Shown piece by piece: positions 1 to 9,051 of a DNA stretch of 62,743 nt. Where the stretch lies: contig NZ_JOHO01000041.1 of NCBI RefSeq assembly GCF_000719705.1, positions 1 through 62,743 of the forward strand, in the 5' to 3' direction. How positions within the stretch are numbered: position 1 is the stretch's first letter; the number at the start of each line of letters is the position of its first letter. This DNA is from Streptomyces sp. NRRL S-350 (lineage in GTDB: Bacteria; Actinomycetota; Actinomycetes; Streptomycetales; Streptomycetaceae). The translations under genes and the position numbers were made by a program. Under the pieces are notes generated by a model, which saw only the letters and a program-made list of their open reading frames with translations, made no database searches and was not told where the DNA came from.

Positions 1-92
1 GCCCGGTTACATTCCGAACCCGGAAGCTAAGCCTCATAGCGCCGATGGTACTGCAGGGGGGACCCTGTGGGAGAGTAGGACGCCGCCGAACA
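1..92 (+). rRNA. 5S ribosomal RNA, 3' part only
   Basis: The first 92 bases match the 3' three quarters of an actinobacterial 5S rRNA. The conserved stretch CCCGGTTACATTCCGAACCC starts at base 2, followed by the loop GATGGTACTGCAGGGGG and the closing GGGAGAGTAGGACGCCGCC. The 5' end, about 30 bases, lies off the window. A rho-independent hairpin follows within 10 bases, as expected for the end of an rrn operon. The contig probably stops here because rRNA operons are repeated in the genome. The mature 3' end is placed to within a few bases. Confidence 0.95.
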
Positions 93-100
93 ATTCTTCG

Positions 101-140
101 AGAGAAGCCCCCGCCGGGTGAACCGGGCGGGGGCTTCTCT
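101..140 (+). terminator. rrn operon terminator
   Basis: A perfect 15-bp stem (101-115 pairing with 126-140) encloses a 10-base loop just after the 5S rRNA. It ends the rRNA operon and separates it from the phosphatidyltransferase gene that begins at 190. Confidence 0.9.
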
Positions 141-189
141 GTTGTAGGGTCAACATGCATTGTCGTTGCACGGGACAGGAGGCCCCCGG

Positions 190-810
190 GTGGAGGTCCA
201 GGAGACGCGGGTCCAGACCGATCGCGTCCTCACCATCCCCAACCTGCTCAGCATGGGCCGGCTGGTCGGCGTTCCGCTTTTTCTCTGGCTCATTCTGTGG
301 CCGGTCTTCGGCGGGCCCAACAATGACGGCTGGGCTCTGCTGATCCTGGCGCTCAGCGGTGTCAGCGACTACCTGGACGGAAAGCTCGCTAGGCGGTGGG
401 GGCAGATCAGTCGGGTGGGGCAGCTGCTGGATCCGCTGGCCGACCGGCTCTATGTGCTGTCCACCTTGGTCGGATTGACCTGGCGTGAGATTCTGCCGTG
501 GTGGCTGACGGCGATTCTGCTGGCCCGGGAGGTGTTCATCGCCGCACTGCTGCCCATTTTGAACCGGCACGGTTACGGGCCGTTGCAGGTGAGTTTCCTG
601 GGGAAGGCGGCGACCTTCAACCTGATGTACGCGTTTCCGCTGCTGCTGCTCGGCAGCGTGGACAGCTGGATCGCGCGGCCGGCCGAGGTGGTGAGCTGGG
701 CCTTCATCTGGTGGGGCACCACCCTGTACTGGTGGGCCGCCATTCTTTACGCGGTCCAGGCGAGGCAGATCGTCAAGGGGCGCTCGGCGGGGCCGGCGTC
801 CGCAGTCTGA
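190..810 (+). CDS. CDP-alcohol phosphatidyltransferase family protein
   Basis: An integral membrane enzyme of 206 residues that should transfer a phosphatidyl group from CDP-diacylglycerol to an alcohol acceptor in phospholipid synthesis. The family signature D-x2-D-G-x2-A-R-x8-G-x3-D-x3-D is complete: D60, D63, G64, A67, R68, G77, D81 and D85. Hydrophobic segments flank it. GTG at 190 is chosen because AGGAGG sits 7 bases upstream (177-182). A TTG at 160 would add ten residues without a ribosome site. The position, ahead of a sugar nucleotidyltransferase and the DUF881/Sbp genes, matches M. tuberculosis pgsA2 (Rv1822). The acceptor (glycerol-3-phosphate, inositol phosphate or other) cannot be read from the sequence. 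Confidence 0.9.
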   Translation: MEVQETRVQTDRVLTIPNLLSMGRLVGVPLFLWLILWPVFGGPNNDGWALLILALSGVSDYLDGKLARRWGQISRVGQLLDPLADRLYVLSTLVGLTWREILPWWLTAILLAREVFIAALLPILNRHGYGPLQVSFLGKAATFNLMYAFPLLLLGSVDSWIARPAEVVSWAFIWWGTTLYWWAAILYAVQARQIVKGRSAGPASAV

Positions 811-933
811 GACGTGATCTGAGAGAAGCCCCACGCTCCATCGGTGCGTCGGACGATCTCTTCCGGGTAGACCACCTTCTGGAACGGTTTGATGGACCTG
901 CTGGTCCACACCGCGAAGGAGGACGCACCCGTA

Positions 934-3429
934 ATGAAAGCCGTTGTAATGGCAGGGGGCGAGGGCACCCGACTCCGCCCGATGACCTCCAGCATGCCGA
1001 AGCCGCTGCTACCGGTCGCCAACAGGCCGATCATGGAGCACGTGCTTCGGCTGCTGAAGCGGCACGGTCTCTCTGACACCGTCGTCACGGTTCAGTTCCT
1101 GGCCTCACTGGTCAAGAACTACTTCGGTGACGGCGAAGAGCTGGGCATGCATCTGACATATGCCCACGAGGAGACGCCACTGGGCACTGCGGGGAGTGTC
1201 AAGAACGCCGAGGACGCGCTCAAGGACGACTCCTTTCTGGTGATCTCCGGTGACGCGCTGACCGACTTCAATCTCTCTGAATTGATCGACTTTCACCGCA
1301 GCAAGGATGCTCTGGTCACCGTCTGCCTCACCCGGGTGCCGAACCCACTGGAGTTCGGTATCACGATCACGGACGACGAGGGGCGGGTCGAGCGCTTCCT
1401 GGAGAAGCCGACCTGGGGCCAGGTCTTCTCGGACACGGTGAACACCGGTATCTACGTGATGGAGCCCGAGGTCTTCGACTACGTCGCGGCGGGTGAGTCC
1501 GTCGACTGGTCGAGTGACGTGTTCCCGCAGCTGTTGAAGGAGGGGAAGCGGGTCTACGGCTACGTCGCCGAGGGCTACTGGGAGGACGTGGGCACGCACG
1601 AGAGCTATGGCAAGGCCCAGGCGGACGTCCTGGAGGGCAAGGTCGACGTCGAGCTGGACGGTTTCGAGATCTCGCCCGGCGTCTGGGTCGCCGAGGGTGC
1701 CGAGGTGGACCCGGAGGCGGTGCTCCGCGGGCCGCTCTACATCGGGGACTACGCCAAGGTCGAGGCCGGCGTCGAGCTCCGCGAGCACACCGTGCTGGGC
1801 AGCAACGTGGTCGTCAAGCGCGGCGCGTTCCTGCACAAGGCGGTGGTGCACGACAACGTGTACATCGGGCCGCAGAGCAATCTGCGCGGCTGCGTGGTCG
1901 GCAAGAACACCGACGTGATGCGGGCCGCGCGGATCGAGGACGGCGCGGTGATCGGGGACGAGTGCCTGGTCGGCGAGGAGTCGATCATCGGGGCGAACGT
2001 CCGGGTCTACCCGTTCAAGACCATCGAGGCCGGCGCCGTCGTCAACACCTCGGTGATCTGGGAGTCGCGCGGCCAGGAGCACCTGTTCGGCCTTCGCGGC
2101 GTCTCGGGGATCCTGAACGTCGAGATCACGCCGGAGCTGGCCGTCCGGCTGGCGGGCGCCTATGCGACGACCCTCAAGAAGGGGGCGACCGTCACCATTG
2201 CGCGTGACCACTCGCGTGGTGCGCGTGCGCTCAAACGGGCGATGATCTCGGGGCTGCAGACCTCGGCGATCGACGTCCGGGACCTGGAGAACGTGCCGAT
2301 GCCGGTGGCCCGGCAGCACACGGCGCGGGGGAGCGCGGGCGGGATCTTCCTGCGGACCACGCCGGGAGTGCCGGACTCGCTGGACATCCTCTTCTTCGAC
2401 GAGCGCGGGGCCGACCTGTCCCAGGCCGGGCAGCGCAAGCTCGACCGTGTCTACGCGCGCCAGGAGTACCGGCGGGCCTTCCCCGGTGAGATCGGTGACC
2501 TGACCTTCCCGTCCAGCGTCTTCGACTCCTACGCGGGCAACCTGCTGCGGACGGTCGACATCACCGGGGTCCGGGAAGCCGGGCTGAAGGTGGTCGTGGA
2601 CACCGCGCACGGCAGTGCAGGCCTCGTGCTGCCGAGCATCCTCGGCCGGCTCGGAGTGGAGGCGCTCACCGTCTCCAGCGGGCTCGACGAGGCGCGGCCG
2701 ACGGAGGACGCGGAGGAGCGACGGGCCGGGCTGGCCAGGCTGGGCGAGCTGGTGGCGTCCTCGCGGGCGGCGTTCGGCGTCCGCTTCGACCCGGTCGGCG
2801 AGCGGGTCGCGTTCGTGGACGAGCTCGGTCGGGTGATCGACGACGACCGGGCGCTGCTGGTGCTGCTCGACCTGGTCGCGGCCGAGCGGCGCAGTGGTCA
2901 GGTCGCGCTTCCGGTGACCACGACGCGGATCGCCGAGCAGGTCGCCGCGTACCACGGCACCCAGGTCACCTGGACCACGACGACCCCGGACGACCTCGCG
3001 AAGGCGGCGTCCGCCGAGAACACCGTGTTCGGCGGCGACGGGCGCGGCGGCTTCGTGGTGCCGGAGTTCAGCGGCGTGCTGGACGGGGCGGCGGCCTTCG
3101 TCCGGCTGGTCGGCCTGGTCGCCCGGACCCAGCTCACGCTGAGCCAGATCGACGCGCGGATCCCACAGGCGCACATCCGGCGCCGGGACATCGCGACGCC
3201 GTGGGCGGCCAAGGGCATGGTCATGCGCTCGGTGGTGGAGGCGGCGGGCAGCCGGCGCCTGGACACCACGGACGGCGTCCGCGTGGTCGAGGCGGACGGG
3301 CGCTGGACGCTGGTACTGCCGGACCCGGCCGAGGCGGTCACCCACCTGTGGGCGGAAGGACCGGATGACGAGGCGACCGAGGCGCTGCTGGACGAATGGG
3401 CGGCGGTGGTCGAGAGCGCCGGGCGGTGA
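934..3429 (+). CDS. Sugar-1-phosphate nucleotidyltransferase fused to a degenerate phosphomannomutase domain
   Basis: A protein of 831 residues in three parts. Residues 1 to about 240 are an NTP-transferase domain with the intact G-x-G-T-R-L-R-P signature and the PKPLLPV lysine motif, as in mannose-1-phosphate guanylyltransferase or glucose-1-phosphate nucleotidyltransferases. Residues about 250-370 are left-handed beta-helix hexapeptide repeats. The rest resembles phosphomannomutase, but the usual phosphoserine loop is not visible, and the metal loop normally written D-G-D-x-D-R reads D-P-V-G-E-R. The mutase half is therefore probably not catalytic. ATG at 934 has AAGGAGG 11 bases upstream. 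Such fusions are usually annotated as mannose-1-phosphate guanylyltransferase, but the sugar and nucleotide are not proven. Confidence 0.88.
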   Translation: MKAVVMAGGEGTRLRPMTSSMPKPLLPVANRPIMEHVLRLLKRHGLSDTVVTVQFLASLVKNYFGDGEELGMHLTYAHEETPLGTAGSVKNAEDALKDDSFLVISGDALTDFNLSELIDFHRSKDALVTVCLTRVPNPLEFGITITDDEGRVERFLEKPTWGQVFSDTVNTGIYVMEPEVFDYVAAGESVDWSSDVFPQLLKEGKRVYGYVAEGYWEDVGTHESYGKAQADVLEGKVDVELDGFEISPGVWVAEGAEVDPEAVLRGPLYIGDYAKVEAGVELREHTVLGSNVVVKRGAFLHKAVVHDNVYIGPQSNLRGCVVGKNTDVMRAARIEDGAVIGDECLVGEESIIGANVRVYPFKTIEAGAVVNTSVIWESRGQEHLFGLRGVSGILNVEITPELAVRLAGAYATTLKKGATVTIARDHSRGARALKRAMISGLQTSAIDVRDLENVPMPVARQHTARGSAGGIFLRTTPGVPDSLDILFFDERGADLSQAGQRKLDRVYARQEYRRAFPGEIGDLTFPSSVFDSYAGNLLRTVDITGVREAGLKVVVDTAHGSAGLVLPSILGRLGVEALTVSSGLDEARPTEDAEERRAGLARLGELVASSRAAFGVRFDPVGERVAFVDELGRVIDDDRALLVLLDLVAAERRSGQVALPVTTTRIAEQVAAYHGTQVTWTTTTPDDLAKAASAENTVFGGDGRGGFVVPEFSGVLDGAAAFVRLVGLVARTQLTLSQIDARIPQAHIRRRDIATPWAAKGMVMRSVVEAAGSRRLDTTDGVRVVEADGRWTLVLPDPAEAVTHLWAEGPDDEATEALLDEWAAVVESAGR

Positions 3430-3599
3430 CGGCCCGCAGCTGAGGACGGAACTGCCCTGATCGGCGGGGCGCACGGCTCGGTCCGTGCGCCCCGCTGTCC
3501 GTTTACACCTCATTCGAGGTAATCCGTCACTTTCTGTCGTGTGTCCAGCATGTGTGCAGCTCAGGGGCCGTGCACTGGCCCCTCCTCCGCCATGGGACG

Positions 3600-4703
3600 A
3601 TGGTCCGCATGCCAGCGACGCCGACGCCGAGTGCCCCGAACGGGCGGTACAACCGCCCGGACGCCTCGATGTCCCTGCTGACCAACGTGATGGACCACAG
3701 CCTGGACGAGGGCTACGCCGAGGCGGCCGCGGCCCGCGGCGGTGCCCGGGACAGCCGGATGCCCGGCACGCTCCAGGGACTCCTCACGCTGGGCGCCGGG
3801 CTGGCGCTGGTCGGAGCGGTGGTGACGGTCGGCGCGGTGAACGCGCACAAGGCCGAACCGACGCTCGCCAAGGAACGGGACGCGCTGATCCAGCGGATCA
3901 ACGACAGCAACACCTCGGCCGACCACCTGCAGAAGCAGGTGCAGGAACTGCGGCGCAAGGTCGACAGCACCCAGCAGCAGGCGCTCGCCTCGGCAGGGGA
4001 CGGCGACCCGGGCAGTCTGACCGGCACCGTGGGCCTGGGCGAGGTCACCGGGCCGGGCGTCAAGCTGGTCCTGGAGGACGCCGCCGGGACGGGCCTCGGG
4101 GGCAACGTCGACCCCCGGGCCGGACAGGGCTTCTCCAACAGCGGACGGCTCCGGGACCACGACCTGCAACTGGTGGTGAACGGCCTCTGGGGCTCCGGGG
4201 CCGAGGCCGTGGCGATCAACGGCCAGCGGCTGACCGCGCTGTCCGCGATCCGGGCCGCGGGCGAGGCGGTGCTGGTGGACAACCGGCCGCTGGTGCCGCC
4301 GTACTCCATCCAGGCGATCGGGGACGGACCGAAGGTCCTGGCGGCCTTCGAGAACGACATGGCCGGACAGTACCTGCGGCTGCTCCAGGAGAGGTACGGC
4401 ATCAAGTCGACGCTCTCCACGCAGAAGAGCCTGACGCTGCCGGCGGCGGTGGGCGTCACGCTGCGGACCGCGCAGCCGGTCACGCCCGAACCCTCTCCCA
4501 GCGCGACGCCGCCGGGCACCCCGATGCCGACCGGACCGTCCTCGGCGGACCAGGGAACCTCGCAGAGCCCGGGTGCGTCCGTCTCACCATCGGCCTCAAC
4601 GACCACGTCACCATCCGCGACCAGCGGTGGTCCGACCACCAAGCGGCGTCCGTCCACCGGATCCGCCAAGACCGCGACAGGGACAGGAGCAGCCAGACCG
4701 TGA
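3600..4703 (+). CDS. DUF881 membrane-anchored protein (first copy)
   Basis: Residues 1-57 are cytoplasmic and polar, about 59-81 form one membrane segment, about 86-130 a coiled coil, and about 130-290 the DUF881 domain, followed by a Pro/Ser/Thr-rich tail. The topology is that of an envelope-associated protein with its main domain outside. It overlaps sbp by four bases (GTGA) and is followed by a second DUF881 protein, the same trio as M. tuberculosis Rv1823-Rv1825. Its function is unknown, and the neighbourhood suggests cell envelope or division. The start is uncertain: ATG at 3609 and 3669 are alternatives, and no clear ribosome site decides between them. Confidence 0.85.
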   Translation: MVRMPATPTPSAPNGRYNRPDASMSLLTNVMDHSLDEGYAEAAAARGGARDSRMPGTLQGLLTLGAGLALVGAVVTVGAVNAHKAEPTLAKERDALIQRINDSNTSADHLQKQVQELRRKVDSTQQQALASAGDGDPGSLTGTVGLGEVTGPGVKLVLEDAAGTGLGGNVDPRAGQGFSNSGRLRDHDLQLVVNGLWGSGAEAVAINGQRLTALSAIRAAGEAVLVDNRPLVPPYSIQAIGDGPKVLAAFENDMAGQYLRLLQERYGIKSTLSTQKSLTLPAAVGVTLRTAQPVTPEPSPSATPPGTPMPTGPSSADQGTSQSPGASVSPSASTTTSPSATSGGPTTKRRPSTGSAKTATGTGAARP

Positions 4704-5032
4704 TTGCCGTACTGGGTCTCGTGATCGGAGTGGTCGTCGGCCTCTTCGTCCAACCCGAGGTGCCGGACGCCGTCGTGCCCTACCTGCCGATCGCCGTGGT
4801 CGCGGCCCTGGACGCGGTGTTCGGAGGTGTCCGGGCGATGCTCGACGGGATATTCAACGACAAGGTGTTCATCGTCTCGTTCCTGTCGAACGTGGTGGTC
4901 GCGGCGCTGATCGTCTTCCTCGGCGACCAGCTGGGCGTCGGCTCGCAGCTGTCCACGGGTGTGGTCGTCGTCCTCGGCATCCGCATCTTCTCCAACGCGG
5001 CCGCGATCCGGCGCCATGTCTTCCGTGCCTGA
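4700..5032 (+). CDS. sbp: Small basic protein (Sbp, DUF1290)
   Basis: A 110-residue membrane protein with about four hydrophobic segments. The N-terminal run I-A-V-L-G-L-V-I-G and the motif A-L-D-A-V-F-G-G-V-R-A are typical of Sbp/DUF1290. In firmicutes and actinobacteria this family lies next to division and DUF881 genes. The GTG start overlaps the stop of the upstream DUF881 gene (GTGA), and its last 17 bases overlap the next gene, so the three are translationally coupled. The biochemical role is unknown. Confidence 0.9.
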   Translation: MIAVLGLVIGVVVGLFVQPEVPDAVVPYLPIAVVAALDAVFGGVRAMLDGIFNDKVFIVSFLSNVVVAALIVFLGDQLGVGSQLSTGVVVVLGIRIFSNAAAIRRHVFRA

Positions 5033-6260
5033 GCCGGGCCGCGGGACGGCTGAAGAGAAAACGCCGGAGGCCGTGGAGGTCGAGCCGGCGACCGGGGAGC
5101 CGACCGTCGACCCCTCGACCGTCGATTCCTCGATCGTCAAGGAATCGACCCCCGGGGAGTCGACCGCTGAGGAGCCGACTGCCGAGGAGGCGACCGGAAA
5201 GGCCGTGGAGGCACCCGAGCCGGGCGCCGGCGGAGCTGCCGAGGAGACGGGCGGGGACGCCGGCCAGGAGAAGTCTGAGGCTGAGGCTGAGCTTGAGGCC
5301 GGATCGCTGCCGGAGCCGACGCTCAGGCTCGCCAAGCCGGTCCTGCCGAGGCTCGAGCCGAAGGAGCCGGAGACGACCCCTGGCCCCGGCCCCGGCCCGG
5401 GCGCGAAGCCTGCTCCCCTGCCCGCCCCGGCCGTCGAGTCGAAGCCCGCGCCGGAGGCCGAACCCGAGCCGGCGGCGGAGCCGGAGTCCGAGCCCGCTGC
5501 GGAGGCCGCCGAGCAGTCGCCCGTCGTGGACCGGAACACCGGTCGACGGCGCCTGAAGGCGGCGCTGTGGCCGCCGAGGCTGTCGCGCGGTCAGCTGGTG
5601 GTGGCGCTGCTGCTCTTCTCGCTCGGTCTGGGGCTGGCGATCCAGGTGCGGTCGACCAACGACCACCACAGCCAGCTGCGCGGGGCCCGACAGGAGGACC
5701 TGGTCCGGATCCTCGACGAGCTGGACAGCCGCCAACAGCGTCTCCAGCAGGAGAAGGCGGAGCTGGAGCAGTCCCTGGCGAAGCTGGAGAACAGTTCCAA
5801 CCAGGCCAAGGAGGCCCAGGAACAGACCAGGAAGAAGGTGACGGAGCTCGGTGTTCTGGCCGGTACCGTCAAAGCCACTGGTCCGGGCATCGTCCTCACG
5901 GTCGATGACCCCCAAGGGCAGGTGAAGGCAGATATGCTGCTGGACACCCTGCAGGAACTTCGAGCGGCGGGGGCGGAGGCGATTCAGATCAACGATGTGC
6001 GCGTGGTGGTCAACACCTACTTCACCGACCAGTCGGGCGGTGGGGTGCAGATCGACGGGAAGAAGGTCTCGCAGCCCTATCGGTTCACCGTCGTGGGGAA
6101 CCCGCAGGACCTGACGCCCGCGCTGAACATCCCGGGAGGTGTCGTCCGCACGCTGGAGAGCCACCAGGCGCGGGCGACGATCACCCAGCAGCAGAAGGTG
6201 GTCGTCGACGCTCTCGTGGACCTGAAGACGCCGCAGTACGCCAAGCCGGCTTCGAAGTGA
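5016..6260 (+). CDS. DUF881 membrane-anchored protein with long acidic N-terminus (second copy)
   Basis: A protein of 414 residues. The first 170 or so are low-complexity and rich in Glu, Pro, Ala, Thr and Val, with repeated S-T-V and E-P-E patterns. A single membrane segment follows (LVVALLLFSLGLGLAIQV), then a long coiled coil rich in Gln, Glu and Lys, then the DUF881 domain to the end. The ATG at 5016 lies inside sbp. The acidic N-terminus would be cytoplasmic and is much longer than in the first copy. The function is unknown, and it probably acts with the other two members of the trio. Confidence 0.87.
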   Translation: MSSVPEPGRGTAEEKTPEAVEVEPATGEPTVDPSTVDSSIVKESTPGESTAEEPTAEEATGKAVEAPEPGAGGAAEETGGDAGQEKSEAEAELEAGSLPEPTLRLAKPVLPRLEPKEPETTPGPGPGPGAKPAPLPAPAVESKPAPEAEPEPAAEPESEPAAEAAEQSPVVDRNTGRRRLKAALWPPRLSRGQLVVALLLFSLGLGLAIQVRSTNDHHSQLRGARQEDLVRILDELDSRQQRLQQEKAELEQSLAKLENSSNQAKEAQEQTRKKVTELGVLAGTVKATGPGIVLTVDDPQGQVKADMLLDTLQELRAAGAEAIQINDVRVVVNTYFTDQSGGGVQIDGKKVSQPYRFTVVGNPQDLTPALNIPGGVVRTLESHQARATITQQQKVVVDALVDLKTPQYAKPASK

Positions 6261-6486
6261 CGAGGCGCTCGGCGAACGGCCCGTCACGGGCGGGCGGCAC
6301 CCGGTGCGGGGCGCCGTCGTCACGTGGGCGAGACTGGCTCGCGCCAGTACGTTCCGCAGCAACTACCGCCGCACCAACCGTCGGAGTACCACTCCAGCGG
6401 GCCCGAGCCGCAACCGGGCTCGTGGCCTGTCCGAGGTTCTCACCCTGCCCCGCGGGCGGGTCTGTCACACGCAAGGGGATTCGCCC

Positions 6487-7368
6487 GTGAGTTTCTTCTC
6501 GAAGTTGTTCGGTCGCAACAAGAGCCGTGACGCGGCCGCCGTCGAGGCGCCCACCGCGCGGCACCGCAGGCCGGAGGACGAGCCCGCCGTGCCGGGCATG
6601 CGACCTGCCCCCGAGGCCGCGCCGTACGCCGGACAGCAGTTGTTCCGGGACGGCGGTGCCGCCCAGTACGCGGGGAATCCGGCGGGCCACGGCGCGTCGG
6701 TTGACCCTTCCGGCGACCCGCGCATAGGTTTCCCGGCAGGACCCTCAACCTCTGGTGGAGGGTTTGCCCCGGACCCGTACGCCGGGCACAACCCGTCGGG
6801 TGTGCCGCGCCAGGAGGCTGTGAACATGGCTGGCCCCACTCCGTGCCCCAGGTGCGGCAACCAGAACCCGGCCGCGGCCCGGTTCTGCTCCAACTGCGGG
6901 GCGGCGCTGCGCGGCGGCCTGCTTCCGGAGGGGGCGGCGGAGACCACGTCGACCATCTCCATCTCCGGCCTGGAGTCGTACGACCCCACCACCACGACCG
7001 GCACCGGCACCACGCCGGCCCTGTCGGCCGAGGTGCTGTCCGCGATCGACGCGCTGCCGCCGGGCTCGGCCCTGCTGATCGTCCAGCGCGGCCCGAACTC
7101 CGGCAGCCGCTTCCTGCTGGACTCGGACGTCACCACGGCGGGGCGCCACCCGCAGGGTGACATCTTCCTGGACGACGTCACGGTCTCGCGCCGCCACGTG
7201 GAGTTCCGCCGCACGCCGGCCGGCTTCAGCGTCGCGGACGTGGGCAGCCTGAACGGCACCTACGTGAACCGGGAGCGGATCGACGAGGTGACGCTCAACA
7301 ACGGCGACGAGGTCCAGATCGGGAAGTACCGGCTGGTGTTCTTCGCCGGCCACAACCGGGGGTACTGA
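6487..7368 (+). CDS. garA: GarA-like FHA-domain protein with N-terminal zinc ribbon
   Basis: A 293-residue protein. Residues 1-115 are low-complexity (Pro, Ala, Gly). C120, C123, C134 and C137 form a zinc ribbon of the P-C-P-x-C-G...F-C-x-x-C-G type. Residues 152-155 read ETTS, the phosphothreonine site phosphorylated in mycobacterial GarA by PknB and PknG. Residues about 193-287 are an FHA domain with R220, the SRRH motif at 234-237 and N256. GarA binds and inhibits or activates 2-oxoglutarate and glutamate enzymes, switched by phosphorylation. The FHA part and the gene order (before ftsR and DUF151) match M. tuberculosis Rv1827; the zinc ribbon does not occur there. GTG at 6487 has a weak purine-rich site upstream (AAGGGG). 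The symbol is by homology. Confidence 0.88.
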   Translation: MSFFSKLFGRNKSRDAAAVEAPTARHRRPEDEPAVPGMRPAPEAAPYAGQQLFRDGGAAQYAGNPAGHGASVDPSGDPRIGFPAGPSTSGGGFAPDPYAGHNPSGVPRQEAVNMAGPTPCPRCGNQNPAAARFCSNCGAALRGGLLPEGAAETTSTISISGLESYDPTTTTGTGTTPALSAEVLSAIDALPPGSALLIVQRGPNSGSRFLLDSDVTTAGRHPQGDIFLDDVTVSRRHVEFRRTPAGFSVADVGSLNGTYVNRERIDEVTLNNGDEVQIGKYRLVFFAGHNRGY

Positions 7369-7391
7369 AACCAACGTCGGTAGGAGCCCGA

Positions 7392-8243
7392 GTGAATACG
7401 AATACCCCTTCCTCTTCTCTCGGGGCGGCCACCCCAGCCCTGTCCGGTCCGCAGGCGGAGCGCGGCGGGCGCGGGGTGGTCGCGGGCCCAAGGCAGCCGG
7501 TCCGCCCGGACCGGCCTGCCGGGCGGCGGCGCGGCGGTGACGAACTGTTGAGCATCGGCGCGGTGCTGGCCTTCCTCCGCGACGACTTCCCCGAGGTCAC
7601 CATCTCCAAGATCCGCTTCCTGGAGGCGGAAGGACTGGTCGAGCCGCAGCGTACGCCCTCGGGTTACCGCAAGTTCAGCCCGGCCGACGTCGACCGGCTG
7701 GCCTACGTCCTGCGGATGCAGCGGGACCACTACCTCCCGCTGCGGGTGATCCGCGAGCACCTGGACGCCATCGAACGCGGCGAGGCCCCGCCCGCGCTGC
7801 CTTCCGCAGCCGACACCCGGCCGGGGCCGGTGGACGAGGCGGACCGGGAACTGACGGCATCCGCCGAGGTCGCGTCCGGGGTCCGGCTGGGGCGCGCCGA
7901 ACTGCTCGCAGCCGCCGAGGCCGGCGAGCGGGAGCTGGCCGAGTGGGAGGCGTACGGCCTGGTGGCCCCGGGCCCGGACGGCGGGTACGACGGCGAGGCA
8001 CTGCAGGTGGCGCGGCTGGTCGCGGAGCTCGGCCGGTACGGACTGGAGCCGCGGCACCTGAGGGCCATGAAGGCGGCGGCCGACCGCGAGGTCGCACTGG
8101 TGGAGCAGGTGGTGGCGCCGCTGCGCCGGCACCGGAACCCGCAGACCAGGGCCCATGCCGAGGCCACCGCGCGGGAACTCGCGACGCTTTCCGTACGGCT
8201 TCACGCGGCCATGGTCCAGGCCGGTCTGCGGACCCGCGGGTAG
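7392..8243 (+). CDS. ftsR: MerR-family regulator, FtsR-like
   Basis: A 283-residue regulator with a winged helix at about residues 55-125, where S-I-G-A-V-L-A-F-L and the M-R-Y-like G-Y-R-K-F lie. The recognition region TPSGYRKFSPADVDRLAYVL is typical of MerR. The C-terminal half has a second HTH-like region and helices, as in mycobacterial Rv1828 and Corynebacterium FtsR, which controls ftsZ. It sits 23 bases after the garA-like gene and the order matches M. tuberculosis. The GTG start has TAGGAGC four bases before it. Assignment as FtsR rests on synteny and domain layout. Confidence 0.83.
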   Translation: MNTNTPSSSLGAATPALSGPQAERGGRGVVAGPRQPVRPDRPAGRRRGGDELLSIGAVLAFLRDDFPEVTISKIRFLEAEGLVEPQRTPSGYRKFSPADVDRLAYVLRMQRDHYLPLRVIREHLDAIERGEAPPALPSAADTRPGPVDEADRELTASAEVASGVRLGRAELLAAAEAGERELAEWEAYGLVAPGPDGGYDGEALQVARLVAELGRYGLEPRHLRAMKAAADREVALVEQVVAPLRRHRNPQTRAHAEATARELATLSVRLHAAMVQAGLRTRG

Positions 8244-8304
8244 CCGCCGCGGCGGCCTCCGGGCGGCCGGTGCACCGCGCTGACCAGCGGCGTCGGCCCT
8301 GCGC

Positions 8305-8333
8305 TTTCATATCCGGGACCGGAGCCATAGGGT
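8305..8333 (+). promoter_or_regulatory. Probable leaderless promoter of the DUF151 gene
   Basis: TAGGGT at 8328-8333 is followed by exactly seven bases and then the GTG start at 8341, the spacing of a leaderless transcript. No ribosome site precedes that GTG. The -35 match 17 bases upstream (TTTCAT, 8305-8310) is poor. Confidence 0.5.
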
Positions 8334-8340
8334 TGCGTGT

Positions 8341-8817
8341 GTGAATGAGCTCGACGTCGTGGGTGTCCGAGTGGAGATGCCTTCCAACCAGCCGATCGTG
8401 CTGCTGCGGGAGGTCGGGGGAGATCGCTACCTGCCGATCTGGATCGGCCCTGGCGAGGCGACCGCGATCGCCTTCGCCCAGCAGGGCATGACGCCGGTGC
8501 GCCCGCTGACGCACGACCTGTTCAAGGACGTCCTGGAGGCGCTCGGCCAGCAGCTCACCGAGGTACGGATCACCGATCTGCGCGAGGGTGTCTTCTACGC
8601 CGAGCTGGTGTTCGCCGGCGGGGTCGAGGTGAGCGCCCGGCCGTCCGACGCGATAGCGCTCGCGCTCCGGACCGGCACGCCGATCTACGGGAGCGAGGAG
8701 GTGCTCGCCGAGGCGGGCATCGCGATCCCGGACGAGCAGGAGGACGAGGTCGAGAAGTTCCGGGAGTTCCTCGACCAGGTCTCGCCCGAGGACTTCGGCG
8801 GCGGCGGTCCGCAGTAG
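8341..8817 (+). CDS. DUF151 bifunctional nuclease family protein
   Basis: A 158-residue cytoplasmic protein in which the DUF151 domain fills almost the whole length: N-terminal V-x-V-x-x-x-x-x-P-I-V-L-L, the L-P-I-W-I-G motif and the R-P-S-D-A-I-A-L-A-L motif. The family fold was found in plant and Thermotoga proteins, and nuclease activity is reported for some members. The order garA-like, MerR, DUF151, MerR is the same as in M. tuberculosis Rv1827-Rv1830. It is probably expressed from its own leaderless promoter. The cellular role is unknown. Confidence 0.9.
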   Translation: MNELDVVGVRVEMPSNQPIVLLREVGGDRYLPIWIGPGEATAIAFAQQGMTPVRPLTHDLFKDVLEALGQQLTEVRITDLREGVFYAELVFAGGVEVSARPSDAIALALRTGTPIYGSEEVLAEAGIAIPDEQEDEVEKFREFLDQVSPEDFGGGGPQ

Positions 8818-8952
8818 CGCGAAGCAGCGCGGACCGATTGTGGGGCCCGCTCGGCCCGTCGTTTTGCCAAAATTCGTCCATCTACCCACACTAGGGGCAC
8901 GAAAAACCACTCTCCTGAGTGATGTGGTTTGTCTGACCCGGCGTGGCGATCG

Positions 8953-8981
8953 TTGACGGGTCATAGGGGACTGCCTACCGT
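8953..8981 (+). promoter_or_regulatory. Sigma-70-type promoter of the second MerR gene
   Basis: TTGACG (8953-8958) and TACCGT (8976-8981) are separated by 17 bases and lie about 70 bases upstream of the MerR start at 9052. This is one of the best housekeeping (HrdB-type) promoter matches in the window. Confidence 0.65.
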
Positions 8982-9051
8982 CAGGAGTGGCTGTCCGGGT
9001 GGCCGATGCCCGCAGTCGGGTTGCCCGCAGCACGAGTGGACGGAGGCAGGC

